Positions 16,129 to 24,276 of a stretch of 29,840 nucleotides of DNA are shown one piece after another. Numbering within the stretch: position 1 is the stretch's first letter; the number at the start of each line of letters is the position of its first letter. A program made the position numbers and the translations under genes. The notes under the pieces were generated by a model, which was not told the DNA's origin, did no database searches, and saw only the letters and a list, made by a program, of their open reading frames with translations. Source of the DNA: DATFES01 sp035457725 (lineage in GTDB: Bacteria > Pseudomonadota > Alphaproteobacteria > CACIAM-22H2). The DNA lies in NCBI GenBank assembly GCA_035457725.1, contig DATIBC010000067.1, forward strand, positions 1 to 29,840, written 5' to 3'.

Positions 16129-17085
16129 ATGAACCAGCATTCCCCATATCACCCGGGCGAGCGGGCCATCCAGGCGCGGCTTGGCGTGCGCGAGCGAATC
16201 GAACAAGTCGGCCGGCGGATCATTCGCGACCACATGCCCGAACAGCATCGCGAGTTCTATCGCCAGCTGCCGCTGTTCTTCGTCGGCTCGGCCGGCGAGG
16301 ACGGGAAGCCGTGGGCGTCGGTGTTGCACGGCCCGCCGGGATTCGTTCAATCGCCCGATCCACGCCATCTGAGCATACGTGCGCGGCCCGTCGCCGGCGA
16401 TCCGCTGGCTGAGAATCTGCGCGACGGCGTCGCCGTCGGCGGTCTCGGTCTGGAGTTCCATACGCGACGGCGCAACCGCGTCAACGGCAAGGTGCGGCTC
16501 GACCCCGATGGCGGCGGATTTTTGCTCGAAGTCGACCAGAGCTTCGGCAATTGCCCGCAATACATCAATTCGAGGCGGGTACCGCGATCTGCAAGCGAAG
16601 CGACAGCGCGGCGCGCGACCGTTGCGCACCGCGGCGAGACGCTCGACGCGCGCGAACGCGCGATCGTTGCCGCCGCCGATACGTTCTTCATCGCCAGCCG
16701 CTACGTCGAAGACGTTGACGATCCCGCGCAAGGCATCGACGTCTCGCACCGCGGCGGCATGCCCGGGTTCGTCGAATTGCAGGGGCCACGGCGATTGGTC
16801 TGGCCGGATTTCCGCGGCAATTTCGCCTTCAACACGCTCGGCAATATCCTGCTCGATCCGCGCGCCGGGTTGCTGTTCGTCGATTTCGCCGCAGGCGCAA
16901 CGATTCAAATGACTGGCACCGCCGAGATTCGCTGGAGCTTCGAGACCGCCAACCCGGCCCATGCCGGCGCGCAGCGGATGGTCGTTTTCGATGTTGAATG
17001 CGTGATGCGGATCGACGACGCCCTGCCGGCCGGCTGGGAGTTCCTGTCGCACGCGCCGCAGTTCAAGGCGGAGAAGGGGGCATGA
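16129..17085 (+). CDS. Pyridoxamine 5'-phosphate oxidase-like FMN-binding protein
   Basis: The 318-residue protein belongs to the PNPOx-like split-barrel superfamily (COG3576-like). Features are an N-terminal helical part, LFFVGSAGEDGKPWASVLHG at about 46-65 (first barrel strands), LEFHTRRRNRVNGKVRL (the FMN-phosphate region) and a second barrel half with FRGNFAFNTLGNILLDPRAGLLF and a late FDVECVMRI strand. Two barrel units in one chain are suggested by the length. The substrate is unknown; relatives act as flavin-dependent reductases or general stress proteins, not in vitamin B6 synthesis. The frame is open back to a TTG inside the operator, but ATG at 16129 is the sensible start. Its TGA overlaps the TetR gene as ATGA, so regulator and enzyme are made together. 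Confidence 0.82.
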   Translation: MNQHSPYHPGERAIQARLGVRERIEQVGRRIIRDHMPEQHREFYRQLPLFFVGSAGEDGKPWASVLHGPPGFVQSPDPRHLSIRARPVAGDPLAENLRDGVAVGGLGLEFHTRRRNRVNGKVRLDPDGGGFLLEVDQSFGNCPQYINSRRVPRSASEATARRATVAHRGETLDARERAIVAAADTFFIASRYVEDVDDPAQGIDVSHRGGMPGFVELQGPRRLVWPDFRGNFAFNTLGNILLDPRAGLLFVDFAAGATIQMTGTAEIRWSFETANPAHAGAQRMVVFDVECVMRIDDALPAGWEFLSHAPQFKAEKGA

Positions 17086-17654
17086 CCGACCATGCGCGAG
17101 GGCGGCGATCCAGGGAGAAAATCGTCGGCCGTATCGCCGAGGTGTTTCGCAAATACGGCTACGATGGCGCGACGCTGCGCCGGCTGATCCGGGCAACCGG
17201 CTTGCGGCACGCCAGCCTCTATCATTACTTCCCCGACGGCAAGGAAGGCATGGCGCGGGCGGCGCTGGAGGATGTCGGCCGCTGGTTCGATTCGCATGTG
17301 CTCGAAGTGCTCGATCGGCCGGGCGTGCCCGAGGCGCGGCTAAGGGCGGCGGCCGAGGCGATCGATGCGTTCTATCGCGGCGGACGCCTGCCGTGCCTGC
17401 TGGCGGCGGTGGCGCTCAGCACGTCGCGCGACGCATTGAAGGGCGAACTGCAAGGCGCGATCGATGGGCTGGCTGGCGGCCTCGCACGCACGCTGGTCGA
17501 CGCCGGCCTGTCCGTCGACGAAGCGAATCGTCGCGCCAATGACGCAATCGTGCGCCTACAGGGCGCGCTCATCGTCGACCGTGCCGTGCCTGATAAGGGG
17601 GCGTTTCGCCGCTTCGTCGACACGCTGCCCGATCTTGCCGCAAGGACGGCGTGA
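17082..17654 (+). CDS. TetR family transcriptional repressor
   Basis: The 190-residue protein has the N-terminal TetR helix-turn-helix (about residues 10-57): IVGRIAEVFRKYGYDGATLR, then RATGLRHASLYHYFPDGKEGM, the characteristic recognition helix ending LYHYF. The C-terminal ligand-binding domain resembles the YxaF/LmrA-like subgroup, with a Cys (CLLAAVALS) in the core. ATG at 17082 overlaps the flavoprotein TGA, with GGAG upstream. It most probably binds the ATTGATCGATCAAT site at 16095-16108 and represses its own operon until a small inducer, possibly the flavoprotein substrate, appears. It is convergent with the glycerate kinase gene, only seven bases from its stop. Confidence 0.9.
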   Translation: MTDHARGRRSREKIVGRIAEVFRKYGYDGATLRRLIRATGLRHASLYHYFPDGKEGMARAALEDVGRWFDSHVLEVLDRPGVPEARLRAAAEAIDAFYRGGRLPCLLAAVALSTSRDALKGELQGAIDGLAGGLARTLVDAGLSVDEANRRANDAIVRLQGALIVDRAVPDKGAFRRFVDTLPDLAARTA

Positions 17655-17661
17655 CCGTCGC

Positions 17662-18936
17662 TCAGGCCGCGGCGCTCGCGAGCACCAGCACGGCGCGGAA
17701 GTCGTTGACGTTGGTCAGCGTCGGCCCGGTGACGACGAGGTCGTCGAGGGTTTTGAACAGCGTGTAGGCGTCGTTGTCGTCGAGCATCGCCAGTGGATCG
17801 AGACCACTGGCGCGCGCGCGCGCCAACGTGTCGGGCGCGGCCAGCGCGCCGGCATTGGCCTCGGTGCCGTCGATCCCGTCGGTGTCTCCGGCTAACCCGT
17901 AAATGCCCGGCGCGCCATCTAGCGCCACCACGAGCCCGAGGAGGAATTCGACGTTGCGCCCGCCGCGACCGCGGCCGCGAACGGTGACCGTCGTTTCGCC
18001 GCCGGAAAGGATCGCCGCGGGCGGCCCGAGCGGGCCGCGGCCGGCGGCGATGTCGCGCGCCAAGGTCGCGTGCACGTGGCCCACCTCGCGCGCCTCGCCC
18101 TCGATCGCATCGCCAAGAATGAGCGGCGTGAAGCCATTGTGGCGGGCCAGCTGAGCCGCCGCGTCGAGCGAGGCTTTCGGGCTGGCGACGATGCGATACT
18201 CGGTGCGATCGAATAGCGGATCGTCGGGCTTCGGCGTCTCCGCGGCCGCGCTCGCGAGATGGGCGGAAATCGGCGCAGGTGGGACGATGCTATATTTGGC
18301 GAGCACGCCGCGCGCTTCGCGCAGCGTCGTGGGGTCGGGGGCTGTCGGACCGGAGGCGATCGCGGAAGGGTCGTCGCCGGGGACGTCGGAAACCGCGAGG
18401 GTCAAAATGCGCGCGCGCGTCGCGGCCGCCAGCCTGCCGCCGGCGATTCGCGACAGGTGCTTGCGCACGACGTTGATCTCGCTGATCGTCGCCCCCGACT
18501 TGAGCAGCGCCTGGGTCAGCGCCTGCATATCCGCGAGCTTGATGCCGCGGGCGGGGCACGTCAGTAGCGCCGAGCCGCCGCCCGAGATCAAGCAGAGCAC
18601 GAGGTCATCGGCGCCTAACCCGGAAACCAGATCGAGAATTCGCTCCGCGCCCTGACGCCCCGCCTCGTCGGGAACCGGATGCGACGCCTCGACGACCTCG
18701 ATGCGCCGCGTCGGCACGCGATGGCCATAGCGCGTCACGACAAGACCGGAGAGCGGGCCTTGATAATGGTCTTCGACCGCCCGGGCCATTGTCGCCGCAG
18801 CTTTCCCGGCGCCGACGACGACGGTCCGACCTTGCGGCGGCGATGGCAGGTGGGGCGGCAAGGCTTTTGCCGGATCCGCCGCGGCGATGGCCGCGGTGAA
18901 GAGCGTCCGCAACGTTTCGCGCGGATCGGCCGCCAT
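17662..18936 (-). CDS. Glycerate kinase, MOFRL/TtuD type
   Basis: The 424-residue protein is a glycerate 2-kinase of the MOFRL family (older annotation: hydroxypyruvate reductase TtuD). Motifs are VVGAGKAAATMARAVE at about 40-55, EASHPVPDEAG, CLISGGGSALL at about 122-132, VSDVPGDDPSAIASGPTAPD, and the C-terminal MOFRL block with ILSGGETTVTV, GRGGRNVEFLLGL and GDTDGIDGTEANAGAL. It phosphorylates D-glycerate from glyoxylate, serine or tartrate metabolism to 2-phosphoglycerate, which joins glycolysis one step before phosphoenolpyruvate. ATG at 18936 overlaps the stop of the upstream EamA gene as TAATG, so transporter and kinase are coupled; the transporter might carry a related metabolite. The long open frame upstream of this ATG is a shadow of the EamA gene. 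Confidence 0.92.
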   Translation of the reverse strand: MAADPRETLRTLFTAAIAAADPAKALPPHLPSPPQGRTVVVGAGKAAATMARAVEDHYQGPLSGLVVTRYGHRVPTRRIEVVEASHPVPDEAGRQGAERILDLVSGLGADDLVLCLISGGGSALLTCPARGIKLADMQALTQALLKSGATISEINVVRKHLSRIAGGRLAAATRARILTLAVSDVPGDDPSAIASGPTAPDPTTLREARGVLAKYSIVPPAPISAHLASAAAETPKPDDPLFDRTEYRIVASPKASLDAAAQLARHNGFTPLILGDAIEGEAREVGHVHATLARDIAAGRGPLGPPAAILSGGETTVTVRGRGRGGRNVEFLLGLVVALDGAPGIYGLAGDTDGIDGTEANAGALAAPDTLARARASGLDPLAMLDDNDAYTLFKTLDDLVVTGPTLTNVNDFRAVLVLASAAA

Positions 18937-19844
18937 TATCGGCTGGCCCGTCGCGCCAAGACGATACCGGCCAGCACGATCGCGCCGCCGAGGGCCTGTA
19001 CGACACCGAGGGGTTCGGCGAGCAGAACCCACGCCAACACGGCGGCGAGCACCGGCTGGACCAGCAACCCGACCGAGGAGAACGCCGCCGGCAAATGCGC
19101 CAGCGCATAGGCGATGAGGCTCTGGCCGCCGGCATGGCTGAACAGCGCCAACCCCAGTAGGACCGCCCAGCCATAGATGCCGGTCGCGACCATGCCCTCG
19201 CCCGAGAGCCACGCCACCGGAAGCAGCGCTACGGCCGATACTGCGCCGCTCCAGGTCATGATCGTCGCCGTCGAGTGGCGGGCGCGCAGCCGCGATACCG
19301 TCAAGAGGTAAGCGCCATAGAAAAGGGCGGTGACGACGCCAAGCGCGTCGCCGAGAACGTGCTCGAGCGACAGCGTCAGGGAATCTCCCATCAGGATCGC
19401 AGCCCCGGCGAGCGCGATCGCCATCGCGACGAGGAACTTCGATTTGAACCGTTCGCCGAACACGAGATAAGCGCCGAGCGTGACGAATACCGGCGTCAGA
19501 TTGGCCAGCAGCGTCGAGTTTGCGACCGAGGTGAGCTTGATCGACCAATGCCAAAACGCCAAATCGGCGGCGAAGAAGACTCCGGCCAAAATCAGCCCGC
19601 CACGCCCGGTTGCCGATTCGGGGGGGCGGATCGATACGCGGCCCTCGCAAGCGAGCCATGCATAGAGCGCCGGGACCGCGAAAGCCACTCTCCAAAAGGC
19701 GGTCGCCGTCGGTCCGAGTTCGGAAACCCGGACGAATATCGGCGCGAAGGCGATGGCCGCGGCGCCGGCGAACAGCGCCGCCAGCGCAAGTCGATTGTCC
19801 CCCGCGCGCACAAGCGAATCGGACACGGGCCGGTAGGTCGCCAT
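18936..19844 (-). CDS. EamA/DMT superfamily transporter
   Basis: The 302-residue protein has ten hydrophobic helices arranged as two EamA repeats, typical of drug/metabolite transporters of the inner membrane. The first repeat includes FAPIFVRVSELGPTATAFWR near the N-terminus, with an Arg after the first helix. The second includes ALFSHAGGQSLIAYALAHLP, and the conserved Pro-Glu loop appears as LLAEPLG near the end. Family members export or import amino acids, nucleotides or other metabolites; the substrate here is not predictable. The stop codon overlaps the start of the glycerate kinase gene by one base. The gene is divergent from the N-formylglutamate amidohydrolase-like gene, with 110 bases between the starts. 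Confidence 0.9.
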   Translation of the reverse strand: MATYRPVSDSLVRAGDNRLALAALFAGAAAIAFAPIFVRVSELGPTATAFWRVAFAVPALYAWLACEGRVSIRPPESATGRGGLILAGVFFAADLAFWHWSIKLTSVANSTLLANLTPVFVTLGAYLVFGERFKSKFLVAMAIALAGAAILMGDSLTLSLEHVLGDALGVVTALFYGAYLLTVSRLRARHSTATIMTWSGAVSAVALLPVAWLSGEGMVATGIYGWAVLLGLALFSHAGGQSLIAYALAHLPAAFSSVGLLVQPVLAAVLAWVLLAEPLGVVQALGGAIVLAGIVLARRASR

Positions 19845-19954
19845 GCGTGCTTATAGCCCAGCGTCAATCGGCACGCTAACGCCGGCCGGCGACGGGCGCC
19901 AGAGCATGTCCGGTGCGCCGTTTTCAGCTATAGTCCGCCGCTATACCGCCGAAC

Positions 19955-20767
<813 letters not shown>

Positions 20768-20773
20768 GCGGGC

Positions 20774-21916
20774 ATGGCCACGAGCGAGCCGAGTTTCACC
20801 ATCGGGATTGAGGAGGAGTACCTCCTCGTCGACCGGCGGACGCGCGAACTGGTGGGCGAAGCGCCGGCTTCGATGCTGGCCGAGTGCGAGAGGCGTCTCG
20901 AAGGGCAGATGAGCCTCGAGTTCCTGCGCTCGCAGATCGAGGTGCAGACGCGGATCTGCAAATCGGTCGGCGAGGCGCGCGCCGATTTGGCGCGGCTACG
21001 CCGGGCGGTCGCCGATGTGGCGCGCGAGCACGGGCTGGCGCCGATCGCCGCCGCGACCCATCCGTTCGCCGATTGGGGAGCCCAACGGCCGACCTCGCGC
21101 GAGCGCTACCAGACGCTCGATCGCGACCTCCGCGCGGTGGCGCGGCGGCTGGTCATCTGCGGGCTGCACGTCCATGTCGGGATCGATGACGACGAGTTGC
21201 GCATCGATCTGATGAACCAGATCGGCTACTTTCTGCCGCACCTGATGGCGCTGGCCACCTCCTCGCCGTTCTGGCGCGGCGAGGACACCGGTCTCAAGAG
21301 CTACCGCACGGCGGTATTCAACGAGCTGCCGCGCACCGGCCTGCCCGAGCATTTCGAAAGCTGGGGCGAATACCAGCGCCAGCTCAATCGCCTCATCGCC
21401 ACCGGCGTGATCGACGACGCGACCAAGCTATGGTGGGACGTGCGACCCTCCGGGCGGTTCCAAACGCTGGAGATGCGAGTCACCGATATTCCAACGCGGC
21501 TCGACGACTCGGTCGCCGTCGCCGGCCTGTTCCAGTGCTTGCTCGCGATGCTGTGGCGGCTCCGGCGCGAGAACCAGCGATGGCGCATCTACCCGCACAT
21601 GCTGATCAACGAGAACCGCTGGCGGGCGCAGCGCTACGGCTACGACCAAGGGCTGATCGATTTCGGCAAGGGCGAGATCGTGCCGTACGCGCACCTGCTC
21701 GAGGAAATTTTCGCGCTGGTGGCGGCCGACACCGCGCGGCTTGGGTGCACGGCGGAGATCGAAGTGGCGCGCGACATTCTGGCGCGTGGCACGTCGGCCC
21801 ACCGACAGCTCGCGGTATACCAGGAAGCCGTCGCCGCCGGCGCGGCAAAGGACGAAGCCCTGCGCCGCGTCGTCGATTGGCTGATCGAGGAAACCTTGGC
21901 CGGGGTGGGTACTTAG
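20774..21916 (+). CDS. GCS2-type carboxylate-amine ligase (YbdK-like)
   Basis: The 380-residue protein belongs to the GCS2 branch of the glutamine-synthetase-like ligases. Near the N-terminus is FTIGIEEEYLLVD (residues 8-20), the acidic ATP/Mg motif, followed by EFLRSQIEVQT; the middle has CGLHVHVGIDDDELRID and the ATSSPFW segment, and LWWDVRPSGRFQTLEMRVTD and INENRWRAQRYG follow. E. coli YbdK has weak glutamate-cysteine ligase activity, but the real substrates of most members are unknown. The reaction type is ATP-dependent peptide or amide bond formation in the cytoplasm. The close pairing with an N-formylglutamate amidohydrolase-like gene fits the amidoligase neighbourhoods described by comparative genomics. 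The length is normal. Confidence 0.92.
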   Translation: MATSEPSFTIGIEEEYLLVDRRTRELVGEAPASMLAECERRLEGQMSLEFLRSQIEVQTRICKSVGEARADLARLRRAVADVAREHGLAPIAAATHPFADWGAQRPTSRERYQTLDRDLRAVARRLVICGLHVHVGIDDDELRIDLMNQIGYFLPHLMALATSSPFWRGEDTGLKSYRTAVFNELPRTGLPEHFESWGEYQRQLNRLIATGVIDDATKLWWDVRPSGRFQTLEMRVTDIPTRLDDSVAVAGLFQCLLAMLWRLRRENQRWRIYPHMLINENRWRAQRYGYDQGLIDFGKGEIVPYAHLLEEIFALVAADTARLGCTAEIEVARDILARGTSAHRQLAVYQEAVAAGAAKDEALRRVVDWLIEETLAGVGT

Positions 21917-21953
21917 CCGACCGACCGAACCCGCCGAGACGGTCGCCCGATTA

Positions 21954-21982
21954 GCCGCGCGAGTTGGCAAAAATCGCGCGGC
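21954..21982. terminator. Nine-base perfect hairpin after the GCS2-type ligase gene
   Basis: GCCGCGCGA (21954-21962) and TCGCGCGGC (21974-21982) form a GC-rich stem with an 11-base loop containing AAAAA. It lies 38 bases after the ligase stop. There is no following T-tract, and the loop overlaps the -35 proposed for the next gene, so the terminator role is uncertain. Confidence 0.4.
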
Positions 21983-22019
21983 GCGCCTAAATACTGTCGT
22001 TGGAGCCCTCGTAACGACA
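21964..22019 (+). promoter_or_regulatory. Candidate promoter and inverted repeat before the DUF1244 gene
   Basis: TTGGCA (21964-21969), 18 bases, then TAAATA (21988-21993) form a fair promoter. Immediately after, TGTCGTT (21995-22001) and AACGACA (22013-22019) are perfect inverted arms around 11 bases, spanning the expected start of transcription. This could be an operator or a 5' leader hairpin; it ends 16 bases before the ATG. Confidence 0.45.
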
Positions 22020-22035
22020 TTTCGGGATTATCGCC

Positions 22036-22338
22036 ATGGACGACAAGACTCGCACCGAACTCGAAGCCGCCGCCTTCCGCCGCCTGGTCGAGCACCTGCG
22101 CGGCCGGACCGACGTCCAAAATCTTGACATGATGAATCTCGCCGGGTTCTGCCGGAATTGCCTTTCGAATTGGTATCGCGAGGCGGCGGAAACGAAGGGA
22201 ATCGCGCTCAGCAAGGAGGCGTCGCGCGAGTTGGTTTACGGTATGCCGTACGAAGATTGGAAGGCGAAGTATCAAAAGGAAGCTTCGGCCGAGGCGGTCG
22301 CCAAGATGAAGGCCGAGGGCGGCGCGCATCGGCACTGA
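22036..22338 (+). CDS. DUF1244 family protein
   Basis: The 100-residue cytoplasmic protein matches DUF1244 (the SMc04008-like domain), a small helical family common in proteobacteria. The conserved core is VQNLDMMNLAGFCRNCLSNW at about 31-50, including a C-x2-C pair (FCRNC), then a KGIALSKEASRELVYGMPY stretch at about 58-76. The family function is not established. ATG at 22036 is the only sensible start. The GapR-like gene follows 134 bases later on the same strand, with DnaA-box-like sequences between them. Confidence 0.88.
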   Translation: MDDKTRTELEAAAFRRLVEHLRGRTDVQNLDMMNLAGFCRNCLSNWYREAAETKGIALSKEASRELVYGMPYEDWKAKYQKEASAEAVAKMKAEGGAHRH

Positions 22339-22352
22339 GCCGATGTAGCGAT

Positions 22353-22370
22353 TTATCCCCGTTTTCCACA
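22353..22370 (+). other. Two adjacent DnaA-box-like 9-mers
   Basis: TTATCCCCG (22353-22361) and TTTTCCACA (22362-22370) lie end to end. Against the DnaA box TTATCCACA they have two mismatches and one. They fall in the gap between the DUF1244 and GapR-like genes. Two boxes are too few for an origin, but could bind DnaA at a promoter. Confidence 0.35.
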
Positions 22371-22472
22371 GCATTCATCGCGCGTGATGCCTTGCGCGCC
22401 GATCCGCCGCCCGCCTAGATGCCGGCCTGGGTCATGATTCGAGTTGCGAAGCATCGCAAGGAACCGACGGGC

Positions 22473-22721
22473 ATGGCGGATGGCGGCACCGGCGGCATCG
22501 CCGCGGCGAAACTGAAATCCTTCGTCGAGCGGATCGAGCGCCTGGAGGGCGAGCGCAGCGAGCTTGGCGCGGATATCCGCGAGGTCTTCTCGGAGGCCAA
22601 GGGCAGCGGCTTCGACGTCAAGATCATGCGGCAGCTCATCCGCCTGCGGCGGATGGACACCGCCGCGCGTCAGGAGCAGGACGAGCTGCTTGAGCTTTAT
22701 CGTCGGGCGCTCGGGACGTAG
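22473..22721 (+). CDS. gapR: GapR-like nucleoid-associated protein (DUF2312/UPF0335)
   Basis: The 82-residue protein aligns along its length with Caulobacter GapR: LKSFVERIERLEGERSELG, then IREVFSEAKGSGFDVKIMRQ, then IRLRRMDTAARQEQDELLEL. It is predicted to be a coiled-coil dimer or tetramer that clamps overtwisted, AT-rich DNA ahead of replication and transcription and stimulates topoisomerases. I chose the ATG at 22473, preceded by AAGGA at ten bases; the frame opens 18 codons earlier, but that part is not GapR-like. The gene is followed four bases later by the CitE-like lyase gene, so the two may be co-transcribed. Paralogues exist in many alphaproteobacteria, so this may not be the essential copy. 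Confidence 0.9.
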   Translation: MADGGTGGIAAAKLKSFVERIERLEGERSELGADIREVFSEAKGSGFDVKIMRQLIRLRRMDTAARQEQDELLELYRRALGT

Positions 22722-22725
22722 CGTC

Positions 22726-23622
22726 GTGGCGGCGCACCGCGGTCCACGCGATCGCGCGCCGGGTTTGTGGCGATGTTGGCTGTTCGTTCCCGGCGCCGAC
22801 AAGGCGGCGATGCTGGGCGCGGCGCGCTCGGGTGCCGACGTTCTGATCCAGGAACTCGAGGACTTCACCCCTCCGGAACGCCGCGCCGAGGCGCGCGCGC
22901 TGGCGCCTGAAATCTTCGCCCGCTGGCGCGCGGACGGCGTGCTCGCCGCCGTCCGCGTCAATCCGCTGGACGGGGATGGTCGCGCCGATCTCGCGGCGGT
23001 GATGCGCGGCCGGCCCGACATCGTGGCGCTTCCCAAAGTCGCCGAACCGGCGCAGATCGCGGCGCTGGACGCCGAAGTGACGCAGCTCGAGCGCGTTTAT
23101 GGGATCGCCGAAGGGCACACGCGGCTGGCGCCCAACATCGAGACCGCACGCGGCGTCATGCAGACATACGCGATCGCCAAGGCTAGTCCGCGGGTCGTCG
23201 CGGTGATCGGCTCGACCGAGGATATGGCCGCCGATCTCAACGCTGAACGCTCGCCCGCTGGCGACGAGTTGTGGTACGCCCGCGCACGACTTCACCTCGA
23301 GTGCCGTGCCGCGGGCGTCGTCTCGGTCGATTGCCCGTACACGTTCGCCGACGCCAAGGCGGCGCTCCGCGAGGCGCGCCAGGCGCGCCGGCTGGGATAC
23401 TCCGCCAAGAGCGCCGTGTCTCCGGCTCACGTCGCGGCGATCAATCGCGCATTGACGCCGTCGCCGACGGAAACAGCTTCGGCGCTTCGCATCGTCAGGG
23501 CCTTCGAAACGGCGCGGGCCAAAGGCAAAGTCAATGTACGGCTCGGCGCGCGACTGGTCGAACTGCCGGTCTACCTCAACGCCAAGCGTCTGCTCGAACG
23601 CGCACGATTGCTTGGCGAGTGA
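22726..23622 (+). CDS. CitE-like CoA ester lyase (HpcH/HpaI aldolase family)
   Basis: The 298-residue enzyme belongs to the citrate lyase beta-subunit family, whose stand-alone members cleave or hydrolyse malyl-CoA, citramalyl-CoA or related thioesters. Motifs are CWLFVPGADKAAMLGAA near 17-33, VLIQELEDFTPPERRAEA (acidic metal/substrate region; the usual DLEDAV reads ELEDFT here), ALPKVAEP, and LAPNIETARGVMQ with VAVIGSTEDMAADLNA. The start is probably the GTG at 22726, four bases after the gapR stop; no ATG lies before the conserved part. The changed acidic motif suggests a substrate different from the classic citramalyl-CoA enzymes, which is inference. Confidence 0.85.
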   Translation: MAAHRGPRDRAPGLWRCWLFVPGADKAAMLGAARSGADVLIQELEDFTPPERRAEARALAPEIFARWRADGVLAAVRVNPLDGDGRADLAAVMRGRPDIVALPKVAEPAQIAALDAEVTQLERVYGIAEGHTRLAPNIETARGVMQTYAIAKASPRVVAVIGSTEDMAADLNAERSPAGDELWYARARLHLECRAAGVVSVDCPYTFADAKAALREARQARRLGYSAKSAVSPAHVAAINRALTPSPTETASALRIVRAFETARAKGKVNVRLGARLVELPVYLNAKRLLERARLLGE

Positions 23623-23913
23623 ACGCACGCGACGTCGGCGGCGAACGTTCTCGGCCGAGGCCGTCGGCCGTCGGCGCGGCTAAGGTCTGATTGTTTCGAA
23701 TTCGATCATGTCACGCGCCCTTATGGTCCGACCGGCTGATCACGAGGGCTCGATTTGATCCTCGCCCCGAGCGTCCTCATCCCGAGCCCGTCGAGGGACG
23801 AAGGGCGAGGGCCACGTGCGGGGATTCCATCATCGTGAAAAGTGTTTTGAGGAATGCGCGCTCATCGTATCGATTGGAGTGGCCCGTCCATGCTCGAGCT
23901 TGCGATCATCCAG
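23623..23913. other. Intergenic region of about 290 bases
   Basis: The convergent ends of the CitE-like gene (plus) and ydbL (minus) enclose this stretch. Its only clear structure is the REP-like hairpin at 23760-23810. I see no tRNA and no credible small gene; an open frame through it translates the repeat as PHPEPVEGRRA, a phrase typical of spurious translations of such elements. Confidence 0.7.
23760..23810. repeat. REP-like palindromic element
   Basis: Outer arms CCTCGCCC (23760-23767) and GGGCGAGG (23803-23810) are perfect; inside them CGTCC (23772-23776) pairs with GGACG (23796-23800), with the core CCGAGCCCGTCGAG in the loop. The core resembles the widely dispersed CCTGAGCCTGTCGAAGGA-type repeat of proteobacterial intergenic regions. 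Only one copy is visible in this window. Confidence 0.6.
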
Positions 23914-24276
23914 TCAGCGCTTTTGCACCCATTGGCCAGATTCCTCGAGGAACCATGTCCCGGGCGGAGCCGACTTGAGTATCTCCGCTGCATAGACGCG
24001 ACCGATCTGCTCGATTGATACGCGCTCGGCCGTGGCGCGTTGGGAGTAGATCGTTCGCCGCTCGGCGTTCACCCGATCGACGATCGGCGCCAGCCTGGCG
24101 GCCTGCGCGCGATCGCGCACCACGGCGTACCCGTCGTAACGCTCTCCGACCGCGCCGCTGCGCCGCGGCTCGTCGAGAACGCGATCCTGCGCCGCCGCTC
24201 CCGCGGCGATCAACGCCAACGGCATCGTCAAGACGCATCGGCGCGAAACGCTAGAAAATCGACTTTGTCGCGACAT
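23914..24276 (-). CDS. ydbL: YdbL family periplasmic protein (DUF1318)
   Basis: The 120-residue protein has a signal peptide (SRRCVLTMPLALIAAGAAAQ at about 11-30) and a DUF1318 domain: GERYDGYAVVRDRAQAARL, then VDRVNAERRTIYSQRA, and a C-terminal GRVYAAEILKSAPPGTW. In E. coli YdbL works with YdbH and YnbE and is thought to act as a periplasmic chaperone or regulator of their bridge. ATG at 24276 overlaps ynbE by 26 bases; a later ATG would leave too short a signal peptide, so the overlap is probably real. SRRCVL recalls a Tat motif, though Sec export is usual for the family. It is the last gene of the ydbH-ynbE-ydbL unit. Confidence 0.85.
   Translation of the reverse strand: MSRQSRFSSVSRRCVLTMPLALIAAGAAAQDRVLDEPRRSGAVGERYDGYAVVRDRAQAARLAPIVDRVNAERRTIYSQRATAERVSIEQIGRVYAAEILKSAPPGTWFLEESGQWVQKR

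Noticed and set aside
17662..19695. A 677-codon version of the glycerate kinase gene, as if fused to another protein
   Set aside because: The extra N-terminal part is an out-of-frame shadow of the EamA gene; the coupled ATG at 18936 starts a normal-length kinase.
23691..23978. A 95-codon plus-strand frame in the gap before ydbL
   Set aside because: It translates the REP-like element (PHPEPVEGRRA) and overlaps ydbL; no ribosome site or domain.
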